Part shown: positions 1 through 9,380 of the stretch, piece after piece
How positions within the stretch are numbered: position 1 is the first letter of the stretch
Layout: each line of letters begins with the position of its first letter
Source: Paenibacillus_F sp047238265
GTDB taxonomy: Bacteria > Bacillota > Bacilli > Paenibacillales > NBRC-103111
Length of the DNA: 64,000 nucleotides
Reading direction: 5' to 3'
NCBI RefSeq assembly: GCF_047238265.1
Contig: NZ_JBDFMM010000001.1
Coordinates: forward strand, 1,922,001 to 1,986,000
The notes under the pieces: model-generated
Seen by the model: only the letters and a program-made list of their open reading frames with translations
What the model was told of the DNA's origin: nothing
Database searches by the model: none
Translations under genes and position numbers: made by a program

Positions 1-17
1 AGAAGGGAGCAAGAGTA

Positions 18-1182
18 GTGAGATACTTAACGGCGGGGGAAACGCATGGTCCGCAGCTGACTGCGATCATTGAAGGATTTCCGAGTAATGTGACGATTGA
101 TTTTGAAGCGATGAATTTCCAATTACATAGAAGGCAGAAAGGCCACGGACGCGGACGCCGGATGCAGATCGAGAAAGATACCGCAAGCATTGTCGGCGGT
201 GTGCGCCACGGCAGAACGACGGGTGCGCCGATAGCCCTGGTGGTCGAGAATAACGACTGGAAGCACTGGACTTCCATTATGAATATAGAAGAGCAGCCGG
301 ATACGGACGAAGGAAAGCGCCGGGTTAACCGGCCGCGTCCGGGGCATGCGGATCTCAACGGCGGTTTGAAATACAACCAGCGCGACCTCCGCAACATCCT
401 GGAGCGCTCCAGCGCCAGAGAGACGACGATGCGCGTCGCTTGCGGCGCCGTCGCGAGACAGCTGCTGGAAGCGTTCGGCATCAAGCTGGCGAGCCACGTG
501 GTTCGCATCGGCGAAGTGGAGGCGAAATCTCCGCAAGCTGCCGATCGACGAGCTCATCGCGATTACGGAGCAGTCTCCCGTGCGGGTGACGGATCCCGAA
601 GCGGAAGCGGCGATGATCGCGGCTATCGACGCGGCGAAGGCCGACGGAGATACGCTTGGCGGCATCGTGGAAGTCATCGTGGAAGGCGCTCCGGTCGGAC
701 TGGGCAGCCACGTGCAGTGGGACCGCAAGCTGGACGGCCGGATCGCTCAGGCGGTTCTGTCTATCCAGGCGTTCAAAGGCTGCGAAATCGGAATCGGATT
801 CGAAGCGGCCAAGCTGCGCGGCTCCAGCGTACATGACGAGATTCAGTATGATCCCGAGAAGGGCTTCCGCCGGGCGAGCAACCGTGCTGGCGGTTTCGAA
901 GGCGGAATGACGACGGGCGAACCGATTGTCGTAAGAGGCGTCATGAAGCCGATCTCCACTCTATACAAACCGCTGCAAAGCGTTGATATCGATACGAAAG
1001 AAGCTTTCACGGCTCAAGTGGAACGCTCCGATACCTGTGCCGTGCCGGCCGCCGGTGTCATCATGGAGAACGTGGTGGCCTGGGAAGTCGCGCAGGCGTT
1101 CATGGAGAAATTCGGCGGTGATTCTCTTGAAGAGATCCGCCGCAACTACGAGAATTATTTGAAGCAAGTGGAGACCTACTAA
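18..1182 (+). CDS. aroC: Chorismate synthase (one-base frameshift)
   Basis: Makes chorismate from EPSP using reduced FMN, the last shared step of the aromatic pathway. The GTG start at 18 follows an AGAAGGGAG ribosome site and opens with MRYLTAGETHGPQLT, the usual N-terminus of the family; RRQKGHGRG, NRPRPGHAD and SSARETTMR follow. The frame breaks near 525-528, where one extra base (an A, or a T before CTCC) moves the rest into the next frame; that frame continues as LPIDELIAITEQSPVR to a TAA at 1180-1182. Removing one base gives 387 residues, normal for the family. aroB starts one base after the stop. The break is one of seven similar ones in the window and is probably a sequencing insertion. 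Called aroF in B. subtilis. Confidence 0.93.
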
Positions 1183-1183
1183 G

Positions 1184-2278
1184 ATGATGGAGCTGAAAGT
1201 TGATCTCGGCGAGCGCTCGTATCCGATCTACTTGGGAGAAGGGCTGCTTAAGGACTGCGCCGCGTATTTCGATAAACATGCCATCAGCAAGCGCGCTCCG
1301 CTGCTGGTCGTGACGGATGAGTCGGTCGCGCGCTATCATCTTCAGCCCGTCATGGACAGCCTGACAGCCGGCGGATATAAGGCTTCTTCTTTTATCGTAC
1401 CTCCGGGTGAGGGCTCGAAATCTCTGCAGATGCTGGAGAAAATCGTTACTGCCGCTCTTGAAGCCGGGCTGGACCGCAAGTCCACTATTGTCGCTCTGGG
1501 CGGAGGTGTCGTCGGAGACCTCGCCGGTTTCGCCGCGGCAAGCTTTATGAGGGGCATCGCCTTTGTCCAAATGCCAACCACTATTCTGGCTCATGACAGC
1601 AGTGTCGGGGGCAAAGTTGCGGTCAATCATCCTTTGGCGAAGAACATCATAGGGGCTTTTCATCAGCCGGAGATGGTGTTGTACGACGTCACGACTTTAC
1701 AAACCCTTCCGCGGCGGGATATTTCCGCGGGATTCTCGGAAATGATCAAGCACGGCCTGATCTGGGACGCGGGCTTTGTGACGTGGCTGGAAAACAACCG
1801 GGAGAAACTGCTGTCCCTGGACCCGGAAGCTCTGCAGTACGGCCTCTATCAGGGCTGCAAAGTTAAAGCTCTGGTCGTGTCGCAGGACGAGCGCGAGAAC
1901 GGCCTCCGGGCGATCTTGAACCTCGGCCACACGATCGGCCACGCTCTGGAGGCGGTCGCGGGCTATAACGAACTCCTGCACGGCGAAGCCATCTCTATCG
2001 GGATGGTCGGTTCGGCACGGCTTGCCATGAAGCTCGGTTACTCCGAAGACATCTACACGGTGACCAAACGCATCCTGGAAAGCTTCGGCTTGCCTGTCCG
2101 TCTGCCGGAACAGTATGACACGGCCCGTATTATGAGCGCACTGATGCACGACAAGAAGTTCAAGGAAGGCACCATGACGTTCATTATTCCTACGGCTGTC
2201 GGGCAGGTGGAAATCCGCAGCGATGTCCGCCGGGAATGGGTGGAAGAAGTCGTGGAACAACTAAAGCGGGAGGCATAA
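1184..2278 (+). CDS. aroB: 3-dehydroquinate synthase
   Basis: Converts DAHP to 3-dehydroquinate, the second step of the shikimate pathway; cytosolic, NAD- and metal-dependent. The 364-residue protein has the NAD-binding GGGVVGDLAGF near residue 106 and the metal-binding NLGHTIGHALE near residue 246, with HGEAISIGM after it. The length is typical. It starts one base after the aroC stop, so the two are translationally linked. A second in-frame ATG follows immediately and either could be the true start. The order aroC-aroB-aroH is the same as in the B. subtilis aromatic supraoperon. Confidence 0.96.
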   Translation: MMELKVDLGERSYPIYLGEGLLKDCAAYFDKHAISKRAPLLVVTDESVARYHLQPVMDSLTAGGYKASSFIVPPGEGSKSLQMLEKIVTAALEAGLDRKSTIVALGGGVVGDLAGFAAASFMRGIAFVQMPTTILAHDSSVGGKVAVNHPLAKNIIGAFHQPEMVLYDVTTLQTLPRRDISAGFSEMIKHGLIWDAGFVTWLENNREKLLSLDPEALQYGLYQGCKVKALVVSQDERENGLRAILNLGHTIGHALEAVAGYNELLHGEAISIGMVGSARLAMKLGYSEDIYTVTKRILESFGLPVRLPEQYDTARIMSALMHDKKFKEGTMTFIIPTAVGQVEIRSDVRREWVEEVVEQLKREA

Positions 2279-2280
2279 TC

Positions 2281-2658
2281 ATGTTCGTTAGAGGAATCCG
2301 CGGCGCAACAACCGTGGAAAACAACGAAGAAGGACAGATTCTGGCGGCTACGCTGGAGCTTTTGGAGAAGATTGTCCAGGAGAACGACGTTAAGCCCGAT
2401 GAAATTTCCTCGGTGTTTATTACGGTTACCAAGGAACTTACCGCAACGTTCCCCGCAAGAGCCATTCGCCAGATGCCGGGCTGGGATCTCGTACCGCTTA
2501 TGTGCTCCATCGAAATCGATGTGGACAACAGTCTTCCGAAATGTATCCGGCTTATGGTGCTGGCTAATACGCCTAAACGCCAGGATGAAATGAAGCACAT
2601 TTATTTAAAAGGCGCGCAGGTGCTGCGTCCGGACATTGTGAAATTGACAAATCCCTAA
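2281..2658 (+). CDS. aroH: Chorismate mutase, AroH class
   Basis: Rearranges chorismate to prephenate, directing flux to tyrosine and phenylalanine. The 125-residue product starts MFVRGIRGATTVE, the signature of the monofunctional trimeric AroH fold; RGATTV carries the active-site arginine and C-terminal LRPDIV is also usual. The ATG at 2281 is preceded by an AAGCGGGAGG ribosome site within the end of aroB, two bases after its stop. The last codons of aroH contain the -35 element of the trp promoter, so transcription of trpE onward can start independently of aroCBH. Confidence 0.95.
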   Translation: MFVRGIRGATTVENNEEGQILAATLELLEKIVQENDVKPDEISSVFITVTKELTATFPARAIRQMPGWDLVPLMCSIEIDVDNSLPKCIRLMVLANTPKRQDEMKHIYLKGAQVLRPDIVKLTNP

Positions 2659-2673
2659 CCGGGGTAGTATAGT
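2644..2673 (+). promoter_or_regulatory. Sigma-A-type promoter of the trp leader
   Basis: A perfect -35 TTGACA at 2644-2649 and a -10 TATAGT at 2668-2673 are separated by 18 bases. The element overlaps the end of aroH. Initiation would fall near 2680, just where the NAG triplet array begins. The assignment rests on sequence only. Confidence 0.7.
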
Positions 2674-2678
2674 CATTA

Positions 2679-2731
2679 TAGATGAGTAGAGCTTAGACGA
2701 GATCAGTTGAGAAGAGTAGAGTTGAGCGAAG
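2679..2731 (+). promoter_or_regulatory. TRAP (MtrB) RNA-binding site in the trp leader
   Basis: Eleven NAG triplets occur with an exact period of five bases, at 2679 (TAG), 2684, 2689 (GAG), 2694 (TAG), 2699 (GAG), 2704 (CAG), 2709, 2714, 2719, 2724 (GAG) and 2729 (AAG). Nine are GAG or TAG. The tryptophan-activated TRAP protein is a ring of eleven subunits that binds eleven (G/U)AG triplets spaced by two or three bases, so number and spacing fit exactly. If transcription starts at 2680 the first triplet may be partly lost. mtrB itself is not in the window. Confidence 0.82.
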
Positions 2732-2940
2732 ACAGCGCATATCGATCGTTAGCATTTCGCATGAGTTGCGAAAGGACGATAACAGCCGTTCCATCCCTTA
2801 CGTAAATCAGAGGGGTTCTGTAGTTTTATTCTACGGAGCGGAACTTTAGGCTTATAGCCGGTTTTTTTACCGAACCCATTGGCTATAGTGACGATGCGCC
2901 TTGAATGTTCTGCACTCTTACCAATCAAATGAACTCAACC

Positions 2941-2970
2941 AAACCTCTACGGATGCGTAGAGGTTTTTTT
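2941..2970 (+). terminator. trp attenuator terminator
   Basis: AAACCTCTAC (2941-2950) and GTAGAGGTTT (2957-2966) form a perfect 10-bp stem with a 6-base loop, followed by a T run. It lies 40 bases before the trpE start, the position of an attenuator. The left arm CTCTAC (2945-2950), with CTCAA (2934-2938), can instead pair with GTAGAGTTGAG (2716-2726) inside the TRAP site. This gives a candidate antiterminator that bound TRAP would block. The 210-base interval between the two holds further hairpins, among them TTTCGCA/TGCGAAA near 2753-2773. Confidence 0.85.
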
Positions 2971-3009
2971 ATTTTTACAAATGCTGCCCGTAGAAAGGGG
3001 AAAACAAGA

Positions 3010-4554
3010 ATGAATACCGAGCTTCAAGAAGTGATCCGCCTGGGAAAAGAATACAATCTGATACCGATTGTACGCTGCCTGCTGGCGGATACGGAGACAC
3101 CGATCCGAGTATTTCAGCATGTTGCCGACGAGAAACGCGCATTCCTGCTTGAAAGCGTAGAGGGCGGCATTAAATGGGCCCGGTATTCGTTCATCGGCAC
3201 AGACCCGTTTCTCATTATCCGGGCACGCGACGGCAAGACTCATCTGGAGACGCAGGGAAGAACAATCACGACGGAAGAAAAACCGCTTGGGGCTTTGAAA
3301 AGCCAGCTTGCGTTATTCCGGAGCCCGTCGATTGAGGGACTGCCCAGATTCACGGGCGGAGCGGTCGGATTTTTCGGATATGACCTTCTCCAATACTATG
3401 AGAATCTTCCCAAACACCGCGTCGATGATATTCAGATGGACGATATCCAGTTTATGTTTTGCGATCAGGTCATCGCTTTCGATCACTTTAAACAGCAGAT
3501 GAACGTGATCGCGAATGTCCACATTCCCGATGGGGCCAGCGAGGAAACGATAGCGGAAGCTTACCGGCAAACCTGTCTAAAGCTGGACGCGACGATACAA
3601 AAGCTCAAGAAGCCGCTTCCGACCGGCATGATGACGCACAGCGAAGTGGAAACGCCGACGGATCTGGACGGCTTCCGTTCCAATTTGAGCAAAGAGAAAT
3701 ACATTTCCAACGTGAAGGCGGCCCAGGAATATATAAAAGCCGGAGATATTTTTCAGGTTGTGCTTTCCCAGCGTTTCGAGACGGATACGGATGTCTCTCC
3801 GCTGCAGGTGTACCGGGTACTCCGGACATTGAATCCTTCTCCTTACATGTACTATTTGAAAATGGACGACGAAGTCATAGTAGGAACCTCTCCCGAAATG
3901 CTGGTGCGCGTGGAAGACGAGAGAGTGGATACCCGGGCGATTGCGGGCACGCGCCCGAGAGGCAAATCCCCCGAACAAGACCTTGAGCTTGAGCAGGACC
4001 TGCTTGCGGATCAGAAAGAACGCGCGGAGCATCTGATGCTGGTGGATCTTGTACGCAACGATGTGGGCCGGGTTGCCGAGTACGGCACGGTCGCCTGCGA
4101 CAGCTTTATGCAGATCGAGCGCTACTCGCACGTGATGCATATCGTCTCGAACGTATCGGGGACGATGAACAAAGAGAAGGACTTCTTCGATGCCTTCATA
4201 TCCTGCCTCCCGGCCGGGACGGTATCGGGAGCACCGAAGCTGAGAGCGATGGAGATCATTGCCGAGCTGGAGAACGAGAGAAGAGGCACATACGCCGGAG
4301 CGATCGGCTATCTTGGCTTCTCGGGGAATATGGATTCGGCCATTACGATCCGGACGATCGTTTTCAAAAACGGCAAGGCGTACATTCAGGCGGGAGCGGG
4401 AGTCGTCTACGATTCCGATCCGGAGAAGGAATACGAAGAGACGGTGAACAAGGCCCGGGGCATGATGACGGCGATCCGCACCGCGGAAGCGATGTTCAAG
4501 CGGGCGGCGGATAATCCGAACCTCGACTACTATGTCCACGTCCCGGCCTTTTAA
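3010..4554 (+). CDS. trpE: Anthranilate synthase component I
   Basis: Uses chorismate and ammonia, supplied by a glutamine amidotransferase subunit, to make anthranilate, the first committed step to tryptophan. The 514-residue protein has the LLES tryptophan feedback motif at residues 46-49, GTSPEMLVR, and PAGTVSGAPK from residue 401. The ATG at 3010 was chosen because AGAAAGGGG lies 10 bases upstream; the frame stays open upstream through the attenuator but that part is leader. No trpG follows. In B. subtilis the shared amidotransferase gene (pabA/trpG) lies in the folate operon, and the same is likely here. Confidence 0.97.
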   Translation: MNTELQEVIRLGKEYNLIPIVRCLLADTETPIRVFQHVADEKRAFLLESVEGGIKWARYSFIGTDPFLIIRARDGKTHLETQGRTITTEEKPLGALKSQLALFRSPSIEGLPRFTGGAVGFFGYDLLQYYENLPKHRVDDIQMDDIQFMFCDQVIAFDHFKQQMNVIANVHIPDGASEETIAEAYRQTCLKLDATIQKLKKPLPTGMMTHSEVETPTDLDGFRSNLSKEKYISNVKAAQEYIKAGDIFQVVLSQRFETDTDVSPLQVYRVLRTLNPSPYMYYLKMDDEVIVGTSPEMLVRVEDERVDTRAIAGTRPRGKSPEQDLELEQDLLADQKERAEHLMLVDLVRNDVGRVAEYGTVACDSFMQIERYSHVMHIVSNVSGTMNKEKDFFDAFISCLPAGTVSGAPKLRAMEIIAELENERRGTYAGAIGYLGFSGNMDSAITIRTIVFKNGKAYIQAGAGVVYDSDPEKEYEETVNKARGMMTAIRTAEAMFKRAADNPNLDYYVHVPAF

Positions 4555-4658
4555 GCGGGAAGGAAAGGCATAGCCCGCCCTGAGACGGACCAAGCGGCGG
4601 AACGGGCACAAGATTGAACGGCAGGTTAAAATCCATTTCGAAGAAGGAGGACGGTCAA

Positions 4659-5699
4659 ATGGCGGCGAATGGTACCATTCAGCGGGCGATTTCGACACTC
4701 ATTGGAGGCGGGAACTTGTCCCGCGATGAAGCGAGGGAGGTCATGCTGTCGGTTATGGACGGGGAGGCAACGCCCGCTCAAATCGGCAGTGTGATGACGG
4801 CCATGAGAATCAAGGGGGAAACCATCGAAGAGGTGACGGGCTTTGCCGAAGCGATGAGGCTTAAAGCGACCTCGGTGCAGACTATCCAGGACAATTTGCT
4901 GGATACCTGCGGAACCGGGGGAGACGGGGCCGGCACGTTTAACATTTCGACCGCCTCCGCCATCGTGGCGGCAGCCGGCGGCATCCGGGTCGCCAAGCAC
5001 GGCAACCGCGCGATGTCCAGCAGCAGCGGCAGCGCGGACGTGCTGGAAGCGCTGGGAGTTAACATCGAGCTCGACGGCAATCAGGCGGCGCAGTGTCTCG
5101 ATCAGATCGGCATCTGCTTCATGTACGCCCAGCGGTTTCACCAGTCGATGAAGCACGCTGCGGGTCCCCGCCGTGAGCTGGGTGTCCGGACGGTATTTAA
5201 CCTGCTGGGCCCGCTGACCAACCCGGCCGGCGCCGACCGCCAGGTGCTCGGAGTGTTCGAGCGCGGCAAGACGGAGCTCGTGGCCGAAGTGCTGGGAGCG
5301 CTCGGCCTTAAGCGGGCCGTCGTGGTATCGAGCCATGACGGGTTGGATGAAATCAGCATCTCCGCGCCTACCCAGGTGACGGAGCTGAAAAACGGAACGG
5401 TGAACACATACTCCGTCACGCCGGATGATCTCGGATTGCAAACGTACTCCCTGCAAGAAATCCAGGGAGGGAACGCGGCGGAGAATGCGGAGATCATCCG
5501 CACGATTTTCACCGGAGTCAAAGGCGCGCACCGCGAAATCGTGCTTGCCAATGCGGGCGCCTGCTTCTACGTAACCGGAATTGCCGGTACGCTGCAGGAA
5601 GGCGTCAAGGTGGCGGCCGATGTCATCGACAGCGGCAAAGCCATGGAGAAATTACAGCAATTAGCCCACTATACAGGAGATCTGAGCTATGTTTCTTGA
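4659..5699 (+). CDS. trpD: Anthranilate phosphoribosyltransferase
   Basis: Transfers phosphoribose from PRPP to anthranilate. The 346-residue protein contains the glycine-rich GTGGDG loop from residue 85 and KHGNRAMSS, both PRPP/anthranilate-binding motifs, and the later RRELGVRTVFNLLGPLTNP. The ATG at 4659 has AAGAAGGAGG eight bases upstream. About 100 bases separate it from trpE, including a GCGGG/CCCGC inverted repeat near 4554-4580 with no T tract. Its last 11 bases overlap the start of trpC, giving translational coupling. Confidence 0.97.
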   Translation: MAANGTIQRAISTLIGGGNLSRDEAREVMLSVMDGEATPAQIGSVMTAMRIKGETIEEVTGFAEAMRLKATSVQTIQDNLLDTCGTGGDGAGTFNISTASAIVAAAGGIRVAKHGNRAMSSSSGSADVLEALGVNIELDGNQAAQCLDQIGICFMYAQRFHQSMKHAAGPRRELGVRTVFNLLGPLTNPAGADRQVLGVFERGKTELVAEVLGALGLKRAVVVSSHDGLDEISISAPTQVTELKNGTVNTYSVTPDDLGLQTYSLQEIQGGNAAENAEIIRTIFTGVKGAHREIVLANAGACFYVTGIAGTLQEGVKVAADVIDSGKAMEKLQQLAHYTGDLSYVS

Positions 5700-6493
5700 G
5701 AAAATCGTAACGACCAAGCGCAGGGAAGTTGAAGAGCTTCGCGGGCGGGTAAGCTCCTCGGAGCTGGAGCGCCGCATTTCCGCCCTTCAGGCATGCAGGG
5801 GGTTCGAAAACGCCTTGCGTGACGGAAGAAAGCGTCCGACGGGACTTATTGCGGAAGTGAAGAAAGCTTCGCCTTCCAAAGGACTTATCCGTGCCGATTT
5901 CGATCCCGTCAAGCTTGCTTCGGCCTACGCCGAAGCCGGAGCGGACTGCATTTCGGTGCTTACGGATACCGATTACTTCCAAGGCGCCAATGAATACTTG
6001 AGCGCCGTCCGCGAAGCGGTAAACGTGCCGCTGCTTCGCAAAGATTTTACCATCGATCCGCTGCAGGTTCTGGAAGCGAGAGTTATCGGCGCGGATGCGG
6101 TTCTGCTCATTGCCGCGATCCTGAAGCCTTCCGAGCTGAAGGAGCTTAAACAGCTTGCGCAGGATGTGGGGCTGGACGTTCTCGTGGAGGTTCATGACCG
6201 CCGGGGAGCTGGAGACGGTCCTGGAACAGGACGCGACTCTGGTCGGCATTAACAACCGGAACCTGAAAACATTCGTGACCGATATCAAGACGACGGAAGA
6301 ACTCGCGGCCATCGTGCCGGATGACCGGATTCTCGTCAGCGAAAGCGGAATTTCATCACGGAGCGATCTGGATTTCGTCCGCAAAGCCGGAGCGGGAGCC
6401 GTTCTGATCGGGGAGCATTTTATGAGGCAGCCGGATGTCGGCCAAGCCGTTTATGACTTGATGGGCGAGCGCAGCAATACCGCGAATGTTTAA
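5689..6493 (+). CDS. trpC: Indole-3-glycerol phosphate synthase (one-base frameshift)
   Basis: Closes the pyrrole ring of indole by decarboxylating CdRP. The first 170 residues read normally, with the catalytic lysine motif AEVKKASPSKG, the phosphate-binding DFDPVKLA and LRKDF. In the sequence GACCGCCGGGGAG at 6197-6209 the frame slips. Dropping one base (probably a C, restoring VHDAGELE) joins it to LVGINNRNLKTF, VSESGI and the C-terminal GAGAVLIGEHFM. The repaired product is 267 residues, a normal length. It starts inside the end of trpD. A sequencing insertion is the simplest explanation, because an inactive trpC would waste an otherwise intact operon. Confidence 0.93.
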
Positions 6494-6586
6494 CGAATAA
6501 AGGCGGATTTTGGAGACAGTGTCATCGTCAGCTAGTGGAGTAATGGCGGCAAAAACAAGCTTTTTGACTGCCGGGGAGTGAAGAGA

Positions 6587-7312
6587 ATGGGGTCGTTTTC
6601 CAACAGGCCGGGCGTAAAAATTTGTGGACTTCAAAGCGTTGAAGTGTTAAAATCAATCGTACAATTCCCGATTAGCCAGATCGGGTTTGTTTTTGCACCC
6701 AGCAGAAGACGAATCACACCGGAACAAGCTTCCGAGATGATTGCGTATCTGCATGAACGTGCCCTGCAGGGCCACCATGTTCCGAAGACGGTCGGGGTGT
6801 TCGTCAATCCCACCCGCGATGAGCTGGCGGAAGTTCTGTCCGTCGCCAAACTGGATATTATCCAGTTTCACGGGGAAGAATCGCCTGATACCTGCAGAAG
6901 CATCAAGGAACAATTCGGTGTAGAGCTTTGGAAAGTATCCTCAATTAAAAGCGAAGAGCCTCTTGTAAACGAGAGCTCTTTTTCGGATATAAAGTACGGG
7001 GTTGACGGCTGGATTCAGCGGCTGGACCCTTATCGCGATGCGGTGGATGCCGTGTTGATCGATACGTTCGATCCCGTCTACGGCGGAGGATCGGGACGCA
7101 CCTTCTCGTGGGAGTGCATACCCGCCGCCCGTAAGTGGGCACAGTCAGCGGGCATTCCCCTCATAGTAGCGGGCGGTTTGAACCCCGACAATGTCGGCGG
7201 TCTCATCGAACGATATGAAATCGACGGAGTTGACGTTTCGAGCGGAGTCGAGACGGAAGGTGTTAAAGATATCGCCAAGATTGCAGCTTTTGTGGAAAGG
7301 GTGACAGGATAA
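6587..7312 (+). CDS. trpF: Phosphoribosylanthranilate isomerase
   Basis: Isomerises PRA to CdRP, the substrate of TrpC. The 241-residue (beta/alpha)8 protein has the N-terminal VKICGLQS motif with its catalytic cysteine, FAPSRRRIT, a conserved VDAVLIDTF segment carrying the catalytic aspartate, and the C-terminal VIVAGGLNPDNV-type phosphate site followed by GVDVSSGVET. ATG 6587 has GGGAG about nine bases upstream; a GTG at 6578 in the same frame overlaps that site and is less likely. The stop overlaps the trpB start as TAATG. The protein is somewhat longer than the usual 200-220 residues. Confidence 0.94.
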   Translation: MGSFSNRPGVKICGLQSVEVLKSIVQFPISQIGFVFAPSRRRITPEQASEMIAYLHERALQGHHVPKTVGVFVNPTRDELAEVLSVAKLDIIQFHGEESPDTCRSIKEQFGVELWKVSSIKSEEPLVNESSFSDIKYGVDGWIQRLDPYRDAVDAVLIDTFDPVYGGGSGRTFSWECIPAARKWAQSAGIPLIVAGGLNPDNVGGLIERYEIDGVDVSSGVETEGVKDIAKIAAFVERVTG

Positions 7313-8518
7313 TGGCAGCAGTACCAGATGAACATGGAAGATTCGGACGTTTCGGGGGTAAATATGTACCTGAAACTTTAATGAACGCATTGATCGAACT
7401 GGAAGAAGCTTACCGTCAATACTCGAATGATCCCGAATTTGTTAAAGAGGTCGAAACTCTGCTGCACGATTATTCCGGCAGACCGACACGGCTTTACCAT
7501 GCGCAAAGGCTGACCGAAAAGCTTGGCGGCGCTAAAATTTATTTGAAGCGTGAAGATCTTAACCATACGGGCGCTCACAAAATCAACAACACGATCGGCC
7601 AGGCGCTTCTGGCCAAACGGATGGGCAAGAAGAAAGTGATCGCCGAAACCGGGGCGGGACAGCACGGCGTCGCCACGGCTACCGTTGCGGCCCTGCTTGG
7701 CCTGGAATGCAAGGTGTTCATGGGCGAAGAAGATATGAAACGCCAGCAGTTGAACGTTTTCCGCATGCGTCTGCTCGGAACGGAAGTCGTTCCGGTCCTG
7801 TCCGGCACCCGAACGCTTAAGGACGCTTGCAATGAAACGCTCCGCTACTGGGTCAGCAACGTTCACGATACGTATTATATCCTCGGCTCCGTAACCGGTC
7901 CGCATCCGTATCCGATGATCGTCCGCGATTTCCAGCGTGTGATCGGAGACGAGACGCGCTCGCAGATTTTGGAGCTCGAAGGAAGACTGCCGGATACGGT
8001 TATTGCTTGTGTCGGCGGAGGCAGCAATGCGATGGGGATGTTCTATCCGTTCGTCGGCGATGAAAGCGTGCGTCTGATCGCTACGGAAGCGGCCGGACGC
8101 GGCGTGGATACCGAAGAGCATGCGGCCACGATGGCGAAAGGAAGCCCGGGCGTGTTCCAGGGCTCCCTCAGTTACGTGCTTCAGGACGAGTTCGGTCAAG
8201 TGATTCCGGCCCATTCCATTTCGGCCGGCCTCGATTATCCCGGCGTGGGTCCCGAGCACGCTTACCTGAAAGACTTGAAACGGGCCGAGTATGTGCCGAT
8301 TACCGACGCGGAGGCACTTGAAGCTCTGCAGTCTCCTCTGCAAGACGGAAGGCATTATTCCGGCTCTGGAAAGCGCGCATGCGGTCGCACAGGCGATAAA
8401 AACGGCTCCGACTATGTCCTCTGACGAGCTTCTTGTCATTTGTTTGTCGGGACGGGGAGATAAAGACGTGGAAGCTATCATGGGCTATCTCGGAGGTGCT
8501 GATCATGAATCGAATTGA
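7312..8518 (+). CDS. trpB: Tryptophan synthase beta chain (one-base frameshift)
   Basis: Condenses indole with serine using PLP. The chain begins FGRFGGKYVPETLM, has the PLP lysine in HTGAHKINN and the phosphate-binding GGGSNAMGMF, then breaks at 8332. There an extra T turns expected CAGCTC into CAGTCTC. In the next frame it continues LLCKTEGIIPALESAHA and ends CLSGRGDKD. The repaired length is 401 residues, as expected. The break lies in the octamer TGCAGTCT, which is also present at the qcrB and asnS breaks. It overlaps trpA by 14 bases. Likely intact in the organism. Confidence 0.94.
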
Positions 8519-9332
8519 CCGTAAATTTGCGGAGCTGAAGTCCGCCGGCAAGAACGCCTTGGTTCCTTTTATAACGGTAGGAGATCCTACAGCGGACGTT
8601 ACCTTGGATATTATCCGTGAACTGGAGAAATCCGGTGCGGATTTATTGGAGCTCGGCGTTCCGTATTCGGACCCGCTCGCGGACGGCCCTGTTATTCAGG
8701 AGTCTTCCGGACGTGCCCTTAAAAGCGGGATTACCGTGCTGAAAGTCATCGAAATCGCCAAACAGGCGCGCAGCGAGGGCTCCGAGCTGCCCATGATCTT
8801 GTTTACTTACTACAACCCGCTTCTCCGCATCGGGCTGGAGCGCGTTTTTGAACTCATGAAGGAAAGTGACATCAGCGGTGTTATTATTCCGGATCTGCCG
8901 ATGGAGGAAGACGCTGAAGCCAAGCAACTGGCGGAACGGCACGGCATTCACCTGATTCCGCTGATTGCACCGACCTCCAAAGAGCGTGTGCAGAAAATCG
9001 TCAGCCGGGCTTCGGGCTTCGTTTACTGCGTATCCTCCATGGGAGTGACCGGTGTACGCTCCGAGTTTCATGCCGGCATTGACGATTTCCTGGCTTCGGT
9101 AAAAGCGGCTACGGATTTGCCGATCGCTATCGGTTTCGGCATTTCGAACCGCGAGCAAGTGGAGCGTTTCGAGAAAACGTGCGACGCGGTCGTTGTGGGC
9201 AGCGCCATTGTCCGTCGCATCGGAGAGCAGGAGCACCGCCTTCTGGACCCAAGCACTAAACAAGAGGCGCTGGGGCAAATCGGTGAATTTGTGAGAGACT
9301 TGAAAGGCGCGTCGTTTCAGACGCAAAGCTAA
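8505..9332 (+). CDS. trpA: Tryptophan synthase alpha chain
   Basis: Cleaves indole-3-glycerol phosphate and passes indole to TrpB through the alpha2-beta2 complex. The 275-residue product carries the catalytic glutamate and aspartate in LLELGVPYSDPLADG, the PLIAPTS segment, VSSMGVTG and the phosphate-binding GFGISN motif. ATG 8505 lies 12 bases after CGGAGGTG; the frame remains open further upstream within trpB but those codons are the trpB tail. It is followed after 48 bases by hisC. Confidence 0.97.
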   Translation: MNRIDRKFAELKSAGKNALVPFITVGDPTADVTLDIIRELEKSGADLLELGVPYSDPLADGPVIQESSGRALKSGITVLKVIEIAKQARSEGSELPMILFTYYNPLLRIGLERVFELMKESDISGVIIPDLPMEEDAEAKQLAERHGIHLIPLIAPTSKERVQKIVSRASGFVYCVSSMGVTGVRSEFHAGIDDFLASVKAATDLPIAIGFGISNREQVERFEKTCDAVVVGSAIVRRIGEQEHRLLDPSTKQEALGQIGEFVRDLKGASFQTQS

Positions 9333-9380
9333 CGAGTAAAGCACGTTAAATGCAGATAGAGACAGGCTGAGGTGACAGAT

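Noticed and set aside
2639..2653. TTGTGAAATTGACAA as a Rex operator at the trp promoter
   Set aside because: It is three bases short of the usual Rex palindrome, lies in aroH codons and is explained by the -35 element.
2741..2990. T-box element in the trp leader
   Set aside because: No GGTGGNACCGCG-type sequence is present; the NAG array and attenuator explain the leader better.
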